Shown here one piece after another: positions 46,393 through 59,175 of a stretch of DNA of 64,000 bases. Made by a program: the position numbers and the translations under genes. The stretch comes from Liolophura sinensis (lineage: Eukaryota; Mollusca; Polyplacophora; Chitonida; Chitonidae). The stretch spans positions 23,347,764 through 23,411,763 of the forward strand of contig NC_088306.1 of the NCBI RefSeq assembly GCF_032854445.1. The letters run 5' to 3'. The notes under the pieces are model-generated. The model saw nothing but the letters and a program-made list of their open reading frames with translations, was not told the DNA's origin and ran no database searches. Numbering within the stretch: the stretch's first letter is position 1; each line of letters opens with the position of its first letter.

Positions 46393-46603
46393 TAATTCTT
46401 CAACTTTTTTTCCTGATTGCAAGGTGTTTATTCAAGAATATTTTGAAAGCATCGTGCTGTATAGACTCATAAAATTATACTTTTTTGTGAAGTATTGAAA
46501 TTGGCCAATACAACCAATGTAGCTTTGTCTCCAAAATCAAATAAAAATGTGCAATATTTTGTTGTTCTTCCATAGTGTTCATAAACGAAAAGGTTGAGGA
46601 ATT
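46393..46603. mobile_element. MITE-like element, family 1
   Basis: Ends 'gtaattcttcaacttttttt' and 'gaaaaggttgaggaattagg'; interior 'ggccaatacaaccaatgtag', 'tttgtctccaaaatcaaata'. It is opposite in orientation to 39156-39354 and borders the 35-bp array. Confidence 0.65.
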
Positions 46604-46615
46604 AGGGCAAAACAA

Positions 46616-47976
46616 AGCACACTCATCAGCATGGTCAGGTGTAATGACAAACCACAGTCATCAACATGGTCGGGTGTAATGACAAACCACACTCTACAAC
46701 ATAGTCAGGTGTAATGACAAACCACACTCATCAACATGGTCGGGTGTAATGACAAACCACAGTCATCAATATGGTCAGGTGTAATTACAAACCACACTCA
46801 TCAACACGGTCAAGTGTAATGACAAACCACAGTCATCAACATGGTCAGGTGTAATGACAAACCACACTCATCAACATGGTCGGGTGTAATGACAAATCAC
46901 ACTCATCAGCATGGTCAGGTGTAATGACAAACCACAGTCATCAACATGGTCGGGTGTAATGACAAAGCACACTCATCAGCATGGTCAGGTGTAATGACAA
47001 ACCACAGTCATCAACATGGTCAGGTGTGATGACAAACCCCACCCATCAGCATGGTCAAGTGTAATGACAAACCACACTCATCAGCATGGTCAGGTGTAAT
47101 GACAAACCACAGTCATCAACATGGTCAGGTTTAATGACAAACCACACTCATCAACATGGTCAAGTTTAATAACAAACCACACTCATCAACATGGTCAAGT
47201 TTAATGACAAACCACAGTCATCAGCATGGTCAGGTGTAATGACAAACCACAGTCATCAACATGGTCGGGTGTGATGACAAACCACACTCTACAACATAGT
47301 CAGGTGTAATGACAAACCACACTCATCAACATGGTCGGGTGTAATGACAAACCACAGTCATCAATATGGTCAGGTGTAATTACAAACCACACTCATCAAC
47401 ACGGTCAAGTGCAATGACAAACCACACTCATCAACATGGTCGGGTGTAATGACAAATCACACTCATCAGCATGGTCAGGTGTAATGACAAACCACAGTCA
47501 TCAACATGGCCGGGTGTAATGACAAACCACACTCATCAGCATGGTCAGGTGTAATGACAAACCACAGTCATCAACATGGTCAGGTGTGATGACAAACCAC
47601 ACCCATCAGCATGGTCAAGTGTAATGACAAACCACACTCATCAGCATGGTCAGGTGTAATGACAAACCACAGTCATCAACATGGCCAGGTTTAATGACAA
47701 ACCACACTCATCAACATGGTCAAGTTTAATGACAAACCACAGTCATCAGCATGGTCAGGTGTAATGACAAACCACACTCATCAACATGGTCAGGTGTAAT
47801 GACAAACCACACCCATCAACATGGTCCAGTTTAATGACAAACCACAGTCATCAGCATGGTCGGGTGTAATGAAAAACCACACTCATCAACATGGTCAGGT
47901 GCAATGACAAACCACACTCATCAACATGGTCAGGTGTAATGACAAACCACACTCATCAGCGTGGTCAGGTGTAATG
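46616..47976 (+). repeat. Minisatellite, 35-bp unit, about 39 copies, between divergent PCID2 and CCNC
   Basis: Units read roughly 'actcatcaacatggtcaggt' then 'gtaatgacaaaccac'. A rare variant, actctacaacatagt, recurs at 46691 and 47286, exactly 595 bases or 17 units apart, with the same neighbours, so a 17-unit block was duplicated. Most units contain the E-box CAGGTG or the variant CGGGTG/CAAGTG. Confidence 0.95.
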
Positions 47977-48420
47977 TATTCTCCTATGCAACAAACATGA
48001 AATATAACAAAATCCAATTCAAACATGTGGATCTATAGCTTGGACATATGTAGGCCTATAGTACCGGTATACATACTTTCTTCTATTTATTTAAATGTGC
48101 GTATACTGTAACATAGGCGGAGGAAACAAGGAGGGGGTCTGAGGGGTGATGGGGGGCTGATATTGAAATCGGGAGACTAAGGCATACTAAGGCTGCATCA
48201 GCCACTCCCCCCCTCCCCCCTCATCCCAGACCAATTCCATCACGTTCCGCCGCCGCTCATATTGTCTGCGTTCCTTACTAACGTATGTGAGGGGAAAAGT
48301 AGGTCACGTGAGAAGATGCCGTTTTCGATATGTGAAAGACACAGGGATTTCGAGAATTTCCACCCGGTTGCCTGCTGATAATATTATTGAATTTGAGTGA
48401 TTTCCCCGAATGCAGACATA
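47977..48420 (+). promoter_or_regulatory. CCNC: CCNC promoter / 5' UTR region
   Basis: TCACGTGA lies at 48304-48311, about 110 bases before the start codon. A C-rich/G-rich stretch occurs at 48115-48260. No TATA box is evident at a convincing distance, which is usual for a housekeeping gene. Confidence 0.45.
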
Positions 48421-51400
48421 ATGGCTGGAAACTTTTGGCAAAGCTCACATTAGTAAGTACATCTTCAATGTACCTGAACAGTTAAATATCTCTTATTATT
48501 ACCCATGTTCGATTATCAATGAACCGCTATTTGATAGGAATTATAATGTGATCAGTTTTCGTTACCCGGTTTGTCTGCTTGGTCTTTGACTTTTCGGGGA
48601 GTTGTAAAGCTGGATCACTGTGTACATCACGTTGCCAATGATATGACATCAGTTCATTTGCAGAATCTGCTTTTCACAATGAGCATCTGAAATGTGGGTT
48701 AAAGAGAAACAATGGGCAGCAAACTCAAGCTTTATAACTCCCGATAAAGGCAACACAGATGCACTGCTGTAGCTCTTCTACTGATAGGATGATGGACAGA
48801 GAGGTACAGAGTGAAAGCTAACAGATTTTGTAATATGGATCGAAAGTTAGAGACCAGGTGATCTCCTTAGTAAAAAACAGCCTGGGTGAAGAAAACGGTC
48901 CTCCCAACGTTATTGCTTAGAAAAATGCCTATTTTTTAGTCACTGTCAAGGATGTTGTATCTGATGGATTTGTTGAATATTTTGAGATAGTCTGAGTATT
49001 TCTGCAGAGCTTTCTTGATGTTATTTTGTACAACTAGGCCTTACTGGTCGCTAGTCATGCATGTTAATTTGTCTCTGATTGAATTGTGTTCAATATGTCT
49101 TACAGTCAACAGTGGGTATTGGACAAACAAGATATACAGAGATTCAGACAACATGATCTCAAAGTCTTGACAGAGGAGGAGTACCAGAAAATCATGATAT
49201 TTTTCGCTAATTGTGAGTACTTGTATTCATGTACTTGTGTTATGATGTAAATAATAAGTTATTCGTTACTTATGTCCACTGTCCATTAAATGTTTTTTAA
49301 TAATAAGGCCTGAATTGAACTGAATTGAATTGATCTTGTCTAAGTCACATAATGTCTAAGCCCTTGTATTATTATAGATTGTAACTAGTTTGAATAGGTG
49401 TTTTACACAAAAATAACCAGTCTTTCTAAGTCAACACCTATTTTATTTGTGTTTTGCGAGCAACAAACACTAAAAAAAAAATCAAAAAATGGACCAAAAA
49501 TAAAATTCCAAATCAACGTTTTTATTTTGTTTGATCTTAAGTTAATGCTTTTTTTGTGATTTTGTGTTTTTTTAAATACTTTTTGGTCATACATATATGT
49601 CTTTTAAGGCAATAATTTGAGAGATAGTCCACATTTCTAACAAGTTGTGATTTTTCAGTTTTATTTTTGCACCCTCCTCCAGTATTAAGAAAAGATTGAT
49701 TCTGCCTAGAGAACAAAACTTTTAATTGGTGTGGCCTAAGTCTCACTAAGATTTCTATTAAGTGTTTGCAATTCTGCTACTATATTCCAGTTATTCAGGC
49801 TTTAGGAGAACAGCTGAAAGTTCGTCAGCAAGTTATAGCAACAGCTACGGTTTATTTCAAAAGGTTTTATTCCAGGTGAGTTTAATGTCAGTTCTAATGA
49901 TATCAGTTTGTTGCCATGACAAAACTCAGCTATCCATGGATGAATGTGCTAGTCTTGATTGGTAATGAATAAGTCAGCTTTTGAAACTTAAGGTTTTGGT
50001 TCATTCCCATCCTCAGACATAGAATTGTCAAGTTTTTGCTTTTGAGGCCAGTATAGGGTCAACATCAGTAGGGGAGTTTCATATTCCAACTCTTTTGTTG
50101 ATTAACATAAAAACAGTCCTTCTTTGTCACATGACTTGTGAAATATGTTAGGCAGCCCTTGTTTACATCTCTTCACCTTTATCATCATGTTCCAGAATCA
50201 AAAAATGACACCTCTGTAGGAACTTCTCAAGTTCACAGATGTTCAACTCCTCAATTTTCTCCATAGTTCCATTGGTCTCTACCCACGACAGTTGTTGTAT
50301 GAATGAAATATTCATGAAACACCAGTTCATCAACGAATGAGTGAATTGCTCTTTTTATATTTGCGCAGGTAAAATATTCAATGTTTTACATCCGTTAGGT
50401 TTCCTCCACTTTTCCCAATGTTAGATGACTTCAGTACTGAGCATGATGTCGTCTAAATAACATTTGTTAATTTCTTTAAAAGAATAGATAAAAAAATCAT
50501 TTTTTGAGATGATATGGACAACAAATGTGAAGAAAAGTTAAAAAAAAAAAGAAAAACAGCTTAAAAATTAAATTTTTTTCTTCTGTTTAACAGGAATTCC
50601 CTCAAGTGTATCGACCCCTGGCTGATGGCACCAACATGTATCTTTCTCGCATCTAAAGTTGAGGTTAGTAGAAATCAGTTTAATGCAGTCAATTTAGCTG
50701 TTTCATAATGCAATGTGAAAATTAATTGAAGTAACTCACATCTATGTGTGATACTGTTATAACATTGAAGGGCGGTGGGGTGAGTGTTCATAGAAATGCT
50801 TTAGTACTTGGGAAGGTCTGACAGCAACCTGCAGATGGTTGTGGGTTTCCCCCAAGCTGTGCCCGGTTTCCTCCCACTATAATGCTGGCCACCGCCGTAT
50901 AAGTGAAATATTCTTGAGTACGGCGTAAAACACCAACCAAATAAATAAATAAGTAATACTTGTTACAAGTTCAGCAGGCATCCTGTTGTTGTTACTATGA
51001 GACAAACCACTGTAGCCTGAATTTATGAGGTTCTATGAAGGAAGCCTCTCAGATGAAAACTTACACCATGGTCAAGCATTTCATGATATATAGCACAGTT
51101 TGAGCACATCTAAAGTGTCCGGAGAAAACAAAATCTTCAGAAGTTTGCATACAATTTGCCTAATGAGAGATAAAAACCTTCCTGATGTTATGTTGGATGA
51201 GGCTCAGGTAGGGCAATGTGAATGGATGATCTCAGAAGTGTTCCAAGGTAAAAATGGATTTTTTTTTTGTAGCTGTTCAGTGATGTTAATGTAATTCACT
51301 CTCGTAAGACGTACGTGTAGCTGTAAGCAACAATAACTTTGTGTTAGTACAATCCTGCAAGATTTTCCTGAAAGACATTGAAACTCTTCAAAATGACTAG

Positions 51401-54400
51401 TTTAGAAACTCAAATCAGAGATACATTTATCTGTATTTTCTATGAACTGATCAATCACTGAACCTTTCTTTTAAAAAGCAGCGTCTTATGAACTGAAGTA
51501 GTTCTTTGATGTCAGGAATTGCTTTAATGTTTAAATAGCCTAAATTAAAGAGGCTATACCAAAGATTTTTTGCAAAAAAATTGCTCATCTCAAATCTAAT
51601 TGATCTTTTGCAGTCATATTAGAATAGCCCAAATAATTACCTTTCACGCAATTGTCTGTTCAGGTGTTGCCTTTCAAAATCGGTAACGAACTTACTGAAT
51701 TTTATAAAGCAGGTTGCCTAATGACTTTTTCAAACTTAAGTATCATTTAACGCTATAAATATTATAGATATAAATCTGATATGTAATACTAAAAGGCGGT
51801 GAAGTGGGCTATTCTTGATAAATACTGCTGATTTGATTTGATGAGTGAATATGGATCTATTTGCTGAAAATCTCCTGTACTATAGCCTCAGGAATCATTG
51901 TATTATGTGATTGTATATTTTGGTTTCAGGAGTTCGGTGTTATTTCAAACAGTAGGCTTATCACAACATGTCAGTCTGTGGGTAGGTTATCAGGCTTAAT
52001 TAAAAATGCGCTGTCTTAATCACATAGTGCGACTTAATGTTAAACTGCCCTTTGGTGCTAACACTTAAGCCTTTCTGACTAGAAATTAATGAAGTTAAAA
52101 AAAAAAAAACCCTAAAAAGTGGATCTGGGACTACTATATACAATAATCCCAGGATATATGAACCAGTGAGAATGAAGCAAAATGTATCACTTGAAAAACA
52201 ACTTGTAAACATTAAGGTAAAATAGCAGTAACAGCTTTTCAAGACTGTCAGCTATTCCATTTTCTATGATGAATAAATATGAAAAAGCTGCATGGTACAA
52301 GGATTTACTACCTGTATTCATTCTTTCTCTTTTTATCATTTGCAGTTAAAGGGAAGTTTTCTCATGCCTACAGCCAGGAATATCCGTACAGAATACAGAA
52401 TGTCCTAGAGTGTGAATTCTACCTCTTAGAAATGATGGTACGTTTCTAACTGTAGCACTGTTGATCTTCCCTTTCACCCGAGAATATTGAATATCTGTCT
52501 TCGCAAATTTGCAAGAGCCATTCTTTATGTAGTCTCCTTAGCGAGCTGGAATAAGAATGTAACCATTGTCAGTATAAACTTTCATTTTCAGACTTTTTCC
52601 TCGAAATTTAGCATATTCTGCACTCATTTTTGTCTTTCATTGAAAATTCCAAATCAAATCAGATATATTCCAAACATTAGTGAGTAGAATGCAATTTCAG
52701 AGTGCTATGTATATGTAGATTCCGTGCTGTCACACCTTCTGGGACCTTTTGGGTTGACAGTAGGCTGTCAAGTGCTCATAGGGCTATTTACCCAGTCTTA
52801 AATTTGTCTTCCAACAAATATGACGTTCAAGTCTGTATGTGAAAGTTTGTCAGTAACTTAAAATGCCGGCCATTGTATGAGTGAAAGATTTAAACTGTTA
52901 GTAATAACCATTTTTCAGGATTAAAATTGTTAAATTACAAGCCTGGAAATAAGGAACAGGACCTGGACAGTGTTCTGCATAAAACAGTATTGTAACATTG
53001 GCACACTGTTCAGTACGGGGACAAAACTGCCATACAAACAGTATTGTAACATTGGCCTGCTGTTCAGTATGGGGACAAAACTGCCATACAAACAATATTG
53101 TAACATTGGCCTACTGTTCAGTATGGGACAAAACTGCCATGTATACAACATTGTAACTTTTTATTAAAATGATGTAGCTGGAACATTTGCCAGTTATGTC
53201 CTGCACCAACTTAAAAATTATTTCCAGGCTTGAAATGAGTCACCAAAATGTCATATATTCCAGAAATTAATCAATCGATTAGTATATTGATAAGCCTGGT
53301 AGTGCGGCCCTAAACCTGTGTGTGTCTGTTATATGATGACAGGACTGCTGCCTGGTGCTCTACCATCCTTATAGACCCCTCCTGCAGTACGTGGCAGACC
53401 TGGGCGGAGATGACAGTCTGTTACCTCATGCCTGGTGAGACATGGTTTGAAAATACTTTGTAGCTCATCTTATGAAGTAAGGAGAGGTATTGTTAGAGGG
53501 CGATCATATTGTGTAGCTGTCCAGAAGTTTTTGGCCAATCATAGGGGTGCAGTGACCACCCGTAGTACACAGATAGACAATTATCTGTAGCGATTTGCAT
53601 ATAAAACTAAGGAAGTCTTTACCTCATAGCTCAGCATTTTGCTCAGTTATTATCAGGGTTGCAGTTGGCTCCCATAGTACATGGATTGCCAGATGCAGTT
53701 CATGATTTGCGTATTTAAGACCTCCGTGGCAAAGTTGTGCATTAACTCCCCAGAGTGTCTTTGCCACCACAGTGATTTACAACTCCATAACATACGAAGT
53801 CACAGCTTTGCAAGCCTTATTCATACCATAAACAGTCAGAGTTGTGACAGTCTAATAATTTTGGTCTTTCTTGTTGATTTAAAAAGAAAATCTGTTCAAA
53901 GAAGATCATTTTCATCACTGACTAGTTGAGACTTTATACAAGTACTTTGAATAAAGTGCGTGAAATTCTCGTCAGCAATAAGTATAAAAATATTTAGACA
54001 AATAAAGTATTGTGTTATTTTACAATCAGTGAACTCTGCAGCTTATAATAGCATGTATTACCCACTATCCACCTGCTGATTATGTTGCTTATCAGTGAAA
54101 TTATTCTTTGACATTTTTCAGGCGTATTGTGAACGATAGTCTCCGTACAGATGTCTGTCTCATGTTTCCCCCTTATTTAACAGCTCTCGGTGAGTATTTC
54201 ACACCTGTTGTTAAACAGCCCTTGAGGCGAGGCTTGCTTATAGCTTTTAGTGGGATTTATCTACCACTTTTGAAATTGTTTTGAAAATTACTCGAGGACT
54301 TGGATTATGTGTGACATTTAGAATTTGTTTCATACTGAGGTCAAAGTTCAAGGTGACTGAAATGTTGTGCACGTGCTAAAAAGCTTGTTACAAAGTTTCC

Positions 54401-57205
54401 AAGCACACTTGTTCAGCGTAGTGGCTGTCATGGCATAAACAGTGGTAATGGTAATAGACACAGATTCATAGGGATCTGTCACAACCTGTCTTTTGTCCAG
54501 TTGAGATAAAACCATGGTAACCAGATTATCATTACAGACTTGGTCCACTGTATACCTGAGTAAACCTGAGTAATCACAGCGCTAATTGAGATACCTGTCA
54601 AATGTTTAATTCCCATTGATACCTGTTGTTTTTGCTTCTACACCAATCAGGTAATTTATTTATTTATTTGATTGGGGTGTTATGCCGTACTCAAGAATAT
54701 TTCAGTTATATGATGGCTGCCAGCACTATGGTTGGAAGAAACCAGACAAAGCCTGCTGGAAACCCCCAACCATCCACAGGTTGCTGCCAGAACTTCCCAT
54801 GTACAGCCGGAGAGGAAGCCAACACGAGCTGGACTTGAACTCAAAGCGACCGCATTGTTGCAAGGCTCCTGGCTCATTGCGCCATGCTGGCATACTAACC
54901 ACTTTGATTATTTGATCAAGTAATAAACACATCGTTATTATTATCATGCCATTATCATTACAACACCGTCAATCATTACAGCACAGTTATCATGACCACA
55001 CCATCAATCATTACTGCACCGTTATACGTGTCACTCCATTGTCATTTATATGTCATGATCATTATCACACTATTATCATTAGCAAACCATGATCATTATT
55101 ACACCATTATCATTACTGCACCATTATCATTGTCATGACATTATCATTGCCGCACTACTACCACACCATGCTCATTATTGTACCATTATCATTACTGCAC
55201 CATTATCATTATCATTTGATTATCATTACCACACCATGAGCATTGTCACACCATTATCATTACTGCACCACTATCATTATCACACCATTGTCATTACCAA
55301 ACCATTATCATGATTACACCTTCATCACGATAACTCCTGTGCTCTGTTTCCAGCCTGCCTTCATATAGCGTGTGTTATTCACCAGAAGGATGCCAAGCAG
55401 TGGTTCGCAGAATTATCCGTGGATATGGACAAGGTATGTCACATATACCTGCATCTTCAGCTCAGATTATGTTGTTCTCCTTAAGTTCTTGTTTTAACCC
55501 TTGGCCATTTTGACTGGAGTCACGTTGTTGTTGTCTCCAGCTTCCTGTGTGTTGATCACACGATCCTTGTTACCAAGATATCTCAAGAAAGATTTCACCC
55601 AATCCAATCAAACTGTCTGGCCGTAAGTGGGAAGGCATGCCAGTACCCTGCGGATGGATGTGTTTCCCCTCTGGGTTCTGCCCCGTTTCCTCCAACCATA
55701 ATGTTGGCCGTCGTCGTATAAGTGGAATATTCTAGAGCACGGCGTAAGACACCATTAAAATAAATGAATACATGTAAATCAAATCGCTGCGTAAGGATAA
55801 CATGCAGAACACTACTGAATTTAGACTCGATTGATGGATAATTTTGGTGGCCATCTTATGTTGAATGCACTGAAATTCAAAACTTGCTTGTATTTCACAT
55901 ACAGTCAAAGTGACTACCTCAGAACTTGTTACTTGTACATGTATGTGTCATTGATGTACTGTGAGACTTTAAAATTGTCTTCTGACCTATAAAGTCTCTT
56001 AATTTAGAAAATTTTGACTAAACCAAACTGTCATATTTGTCAACAGTCTTAAGTGTACATCCAGTGGTCAAAATGTTTGGTCATTCATTCATTCCTGTGA
56101 GCTCAAAATCAGACAGAAAAATTAGGCAGACCTCAAGTAAAGGTCAGGTCGTCACAAAGATGAGTTTGTGTCATACAGATATAATTTTAGACCAGTGAAT
56201 TAGTGATTATGGTGTTTTACCCACCTCTGTATTGTTTACTGATTCTATAACTGGTATTTATTTACATTTCAAACCTATAAGTCATATAGGATGACCTCCG
56301 TTTTTTGTCAAGGTCATCACTCCGAAGAGCTCAAATGATCAGACATTTTGATACCTAACATCATAGCACGTACCCAAAATTAAGAATTATTTACATTTCA
56401 CTTGAACAACCTGCAGGTGGCTCTGCTCTGTTTCCTCTCACCATAATGCTGGTTGCCGATGTATAAGTGAAATATTCTTGAGTATGGCGTAAAACACCAC
56501 TAAAAAGTATATGAATAATTTCACTTGAAAATGTGGAGATGTGACTGTTGGTAAGAAGCATTTAGTTAACTTTTTGTATCACCATGTGTGGAAGGTTTTT
56601 CCACAACCGTGAGGTCTTCAAGTGATTAACTTTTGTGTTTGAGCCTGACCACAAACAAGAGCAAGCCAAGAAGTTGTTTTGTGTAGGGTTGTGCTTCCGT
56701 GAACATGAAGTTGCGTTCGTGTTGCTTTATGCTATTACATAATGCATTTGTTAGTGTTTTCACGCCCTATGTACTAACAACTGCAGTCTTACTACACTGT
56801 CAATTCACCCCAGCTGTAAGTCTTTCTCTGATGCGTTGAGAATGGGACATGTTCCATTCACTCTGCATAAATGCAGGCATTAAACACCCACACATTAAAC
56901 ACAGTTCATGGAAACACCCAGGTCTTTTTATGTAATTCCCATTCTTGGAAGAATTAACGGATCGCGTGTCCATGGAAACAGGCTGTAGTAGCGTTGTTCT
57001 CAGTAATATGTGATATGTTTTTCTTTTTTTCAGGGTTTTCATATGCTATGCTTGCGACATAATCGTTTTTGTATTATTTCAGATTCTAGAAATAACCCGA
57101 CAGATTTTGGCTCTTTATGAAATGTGGAAGAATTATGAAGAAAAGAAGGACATTTTAGGCATTCTAGAAAAAATGCCAAAGCCGAGAACCAATCCATCTA
57201 GGTAA
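48421..57205 (+). CDS. CCNC: Cyclin C, Mediator kinase-module cyclin
   Basis: Ten exons join in phase to 801 nt (266 residues): 48421-48452, 49106-49212, 49791-49875, 50594-50663, 51930-51981, 52346-52437, 53343-53434, 54122-54189, 55354-55433, 57083-57205. All introns have GT-AG ends. Family signatures are MAGNFWQSSHY at the start, RQQVIATATVYFKRFY and MAPTC.FLASKVEEFGV (first cyclin box), LECEFYLLE, YHPYRPLLQYV, RIVNDS.RTD and KDAKQWFAELSVDMDKILEI (second cyclin box), then MPKPR. Cyclin C binds CDK8/CDK19 and, with MED12 and MED13, forms the nuclear kinase module that tunes RNA polymerase II transcription; in other animals it also acts at mitochondria under stress. The end is either AGG TAA here, or a donor AG|gtaacc leading to an unseen exon; human cyclin C is 283 residues and the fly's about 267. 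Confidence 0.95.
50801..50953 (+). mobile_element. SINE family A, 5'-truncated
   Basis: 'gtacttgggaaggtctgaca', 'ccaagctgtgcccggtttcc', 'gtgaaatattcttgagtacg' and an (AAATA)n tail. It lies in CCNC intron 4. Confidence 0.85.
52984..53157 (+). repeat. Tandem repeat, 54-bp unit x3 (CCNC intron 6)
   Basis: The unit starts acagtattgtaacattgg and ends gacaaaactgccatacaa; the third copy is slightly shorter. 54 is a multiple of three, which explains the open frames on both strands here. Confidence 0.9.
54652..54905 (-). mobile_element. SINE family A, near full length
   Basis: Tail complement 'tatttatttatttgattggg', 3' domain, body with 'gctggaaacccccaaccatc', B-box complement and 'ctggcatactaaccacttt'. 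It lies in CCNC intron 8. Confidence 0.85.
54930..55335 (+). repeat. Low-complexity ATTATCATTACACC-rich tract (CCNC intron 8)
   Basis: Irregular repetition of 'ccattatcattactgcacc', 'cattatcattatcacacc' and similar phrases. It ends only about 20 bases before CCNC exon 9. Confidence 0.85.
55611..55772 (+). mobile_element. SINE family A, 5'-truncated
   Basis: 'ggccgtaagtgggaaggcat', 'ccaaccataatgttggccgt', 'cacggcgtaagacaccatta' and an A-rich tail. It lies in CCNC intron 9. Confidence 0.8.
56406..56502 (+). mobile_element. SINE family A, tail-side fragment
   Basis: 'caacctgcaggtggctctgc', 'tcaccataatgctggttgcc', 'gtgaaatattcttgagtatg', 'gcgtaaaacaccac'. Confidence 0.75.
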
Positions 57206-57494
57206 CCATGACAACTATAAAAAAAGTAGGACATCAGAAGTATTTCGTTGGAGGAGGTCAATTCACGTTTCCTGATGACCTGGCAACAGCCATTGATGGC
57301 CGAGGAGACAGTGTTTTTCTGTGACGCATGCTTAGTGGTACAGTACTGTCTTGGCTGCTAACGTAGTCACTAGAGCACCATGTTGCTGCATTGAAGTGCT
57401 GTGTGCCAGCTCACGATGGTTAAAAACAACACATATTGTAAACAGTATTGTAATCAATCTGATAGCCCTCGTTGGTCGAAGCAGTTACAGTGGC

Positions 57495-58005
57495 GCTTTC
57501 AGAATGTACGTGATATATATATACCAAAGCCATGATTTCCAAAAAGAAATTACAAAGGCACTTTCAGAATGTGTATGATATATCCAGCAAAGCCATGATT
57601 TCCACAAAGAAATTACAACTTTCAGAATGTGTATGATACATCCAGCAAATCCATGATTTCCACGGAGAAATTACAAAGGCACTTTCAGAATGTGTCTGAT
57701 ATATCCAGCAAAGCCATGATTTCCACAAATTACAAAGGCACTTTCAGAATGTGTATGATACATCAAGCAAAGCCATGATTTCCACAGAGAAATTACAAAG
57801 GCACTTTCAGAATGTGTCTGATATATCCAGCAAAGCCATGATTTCCACAGAGAAATTACAAAGGCACTTTCAGAACACATATGATGTATCCAGCAAAGCC
57901 ATGATTTCCACAGAGAAATTACAAAGGCACTTTCAGAATGTGTATGATACATCCAGCAAAGCCATGATTTCCACGGAGAAATTACAAAGGCACTTTCAGA
58001 ATAAG
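57495..58005 (+). repeat. Minisatellite, 63-bp unit, about 8 copies, downstream of CCNC
   Basis: The unit is built from 'tgtatgatacatccagcaaa', 'gccatgatttccacagagaa' and 'attacaaaggcactttcaga'; some copies are shortened. 63 is 21 codons, so both strands stay open across several units. It may lie in the CCNC 3' UTR: an AATAAA follows at 58110-58115. Confidence 0.92.
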
Positions 58006-58844
58006 TTCCGGAACTAAAATTGAAAGTTTTGGCACCACAAGAAATATTTTAACATGTTTTATTTGCCTCCAATATGGGGCGAAATTTTAGGTCACTTATC
58101 ATTTACTGTAATAAAACAACTTTGATCTAGTTTGTGTGTTTCCCCGAAAGCTTACGGCAGAATTCAGTCACGTGTGTGTATATGATATCATGGATGTGCA
58201 GGGCCTAAGTACTGTTTGACAAGTGTGTAGTTTGAGCAGTGGTACAAATATGGAATGTTGTTAAATCGTCTCTCATGTGCGTGTGGATGAAGTGTAAATT
58301 GCATGCTGGATTTCCAGGCGTCTTAATTGTCTGCAGAAGCCCTGAGTTTCCGCCTCATTATGAAATTGTCTCGACATAGACATGCATAACACAAGGTATA
58401 GCACTTCCTATGTTCACATGGACAGAGGTATTTGTCATTATTTTGGTATTTTGCCTGGAAATACAGAGTCATGTAGTCTCCAGTTACATGTAATTGAAAA
58501 GAGGTTAATAAAAAAAATATCCATCACACTTAGGGCTGGCAAGAAGAAGAAAAAAATACCCATAAACCTGACTGGACTGAAAAAAAGAGACATTATTGAG
58601 TGTGGTAAAGCACTAATTGAATACGTAAATCAATCGCCAGGAATTGAACTTGTGTGTTGTAAGCTGAATTAAACCTTAAATTACATGGGCTAGATATATT
58701 CTCCGTGGAATGCAGCAATATCACAGTTGTTCCGGATTCTGTCGTCTCTTTTTTTTTTTTTATTTATCATGAATAAAATTCTTCATGATATTTAATTATG
58801 CCCAGTAGTATTTATTTTCCCTCAAAGGGAGATTTGGTGTTTGT
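58006..58844. other. No recognisable gene; MITE family 2 fragment
   Basis: A fragment resembling one end of MITE family 2 lies near 58060-58105. The 96-codon open frame at 58382-58672 has a Lys-rich stretch but no recognised domain. Confidence 0.4.
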
Positions 58845-59175
58845 TCAAGTATATTATGAAGGCATTGTCCTGTGTACACTGATAATATTATACTTGTTGT
58901 AAATCCCTGAGAGTGACCAATGTAGCATTGTCCCCAAAATCAAATTCAAACTGCAGAAATTGCATTTGATTGGTGTTTTACGCTGTACTGAAGAATATTT
59001 CACTTAGGCCTATACGTCGGCAGCCAGCATTATGGTGGGAGGAAACCAGACAGAGCCCGGTGGGAGCCACGACCATCTGCAGGTTGCTTGCAGACCTTTC
59101 CACGTACGGCCAGAGAGGAAACCAGGAAACTGAATTTGAAAGTTGCTCCTTCATATGTGAAAATGTTGAGGAATT
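58845..59175. mobile_element. MITE family 1 interrupted by a SINE
   Basis: The left part ('gtttgttcaagtatattatg', 'accaatgtagcattgtcccc', 'aaaatcaaattcaaactgc') and the right part ('gaaagttgctccttcatatg', 'gaaaatgttgaggaattaag') match the continuous copy at 46393-46603 on either side of the SINE at 58963-59126. Confidence 0.7.
58963..59126 (-). mobile_element. SINE family A nested in a MITE
   Basis: 'atttgattggtgttttacgc', 'tgaagaatatttcacttagg', 'cagcattatggtgggaggaa', 'cacgtacggccagagaggaa'. The head is missing. Confidence 0.82.

Noticed and set aside
54930-55335. His/Ile-rich repeat peptide frame in CCNC intron 8
   Set aside because: It is low-complexity intronic DNA; the frame is a by-product of the repeat.
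58382-58672. 96-codon open frame downstream of CCNC
   Set aside because: A Lys-rich stretch but no recognised domain; could be chance in AT-rich DNA.
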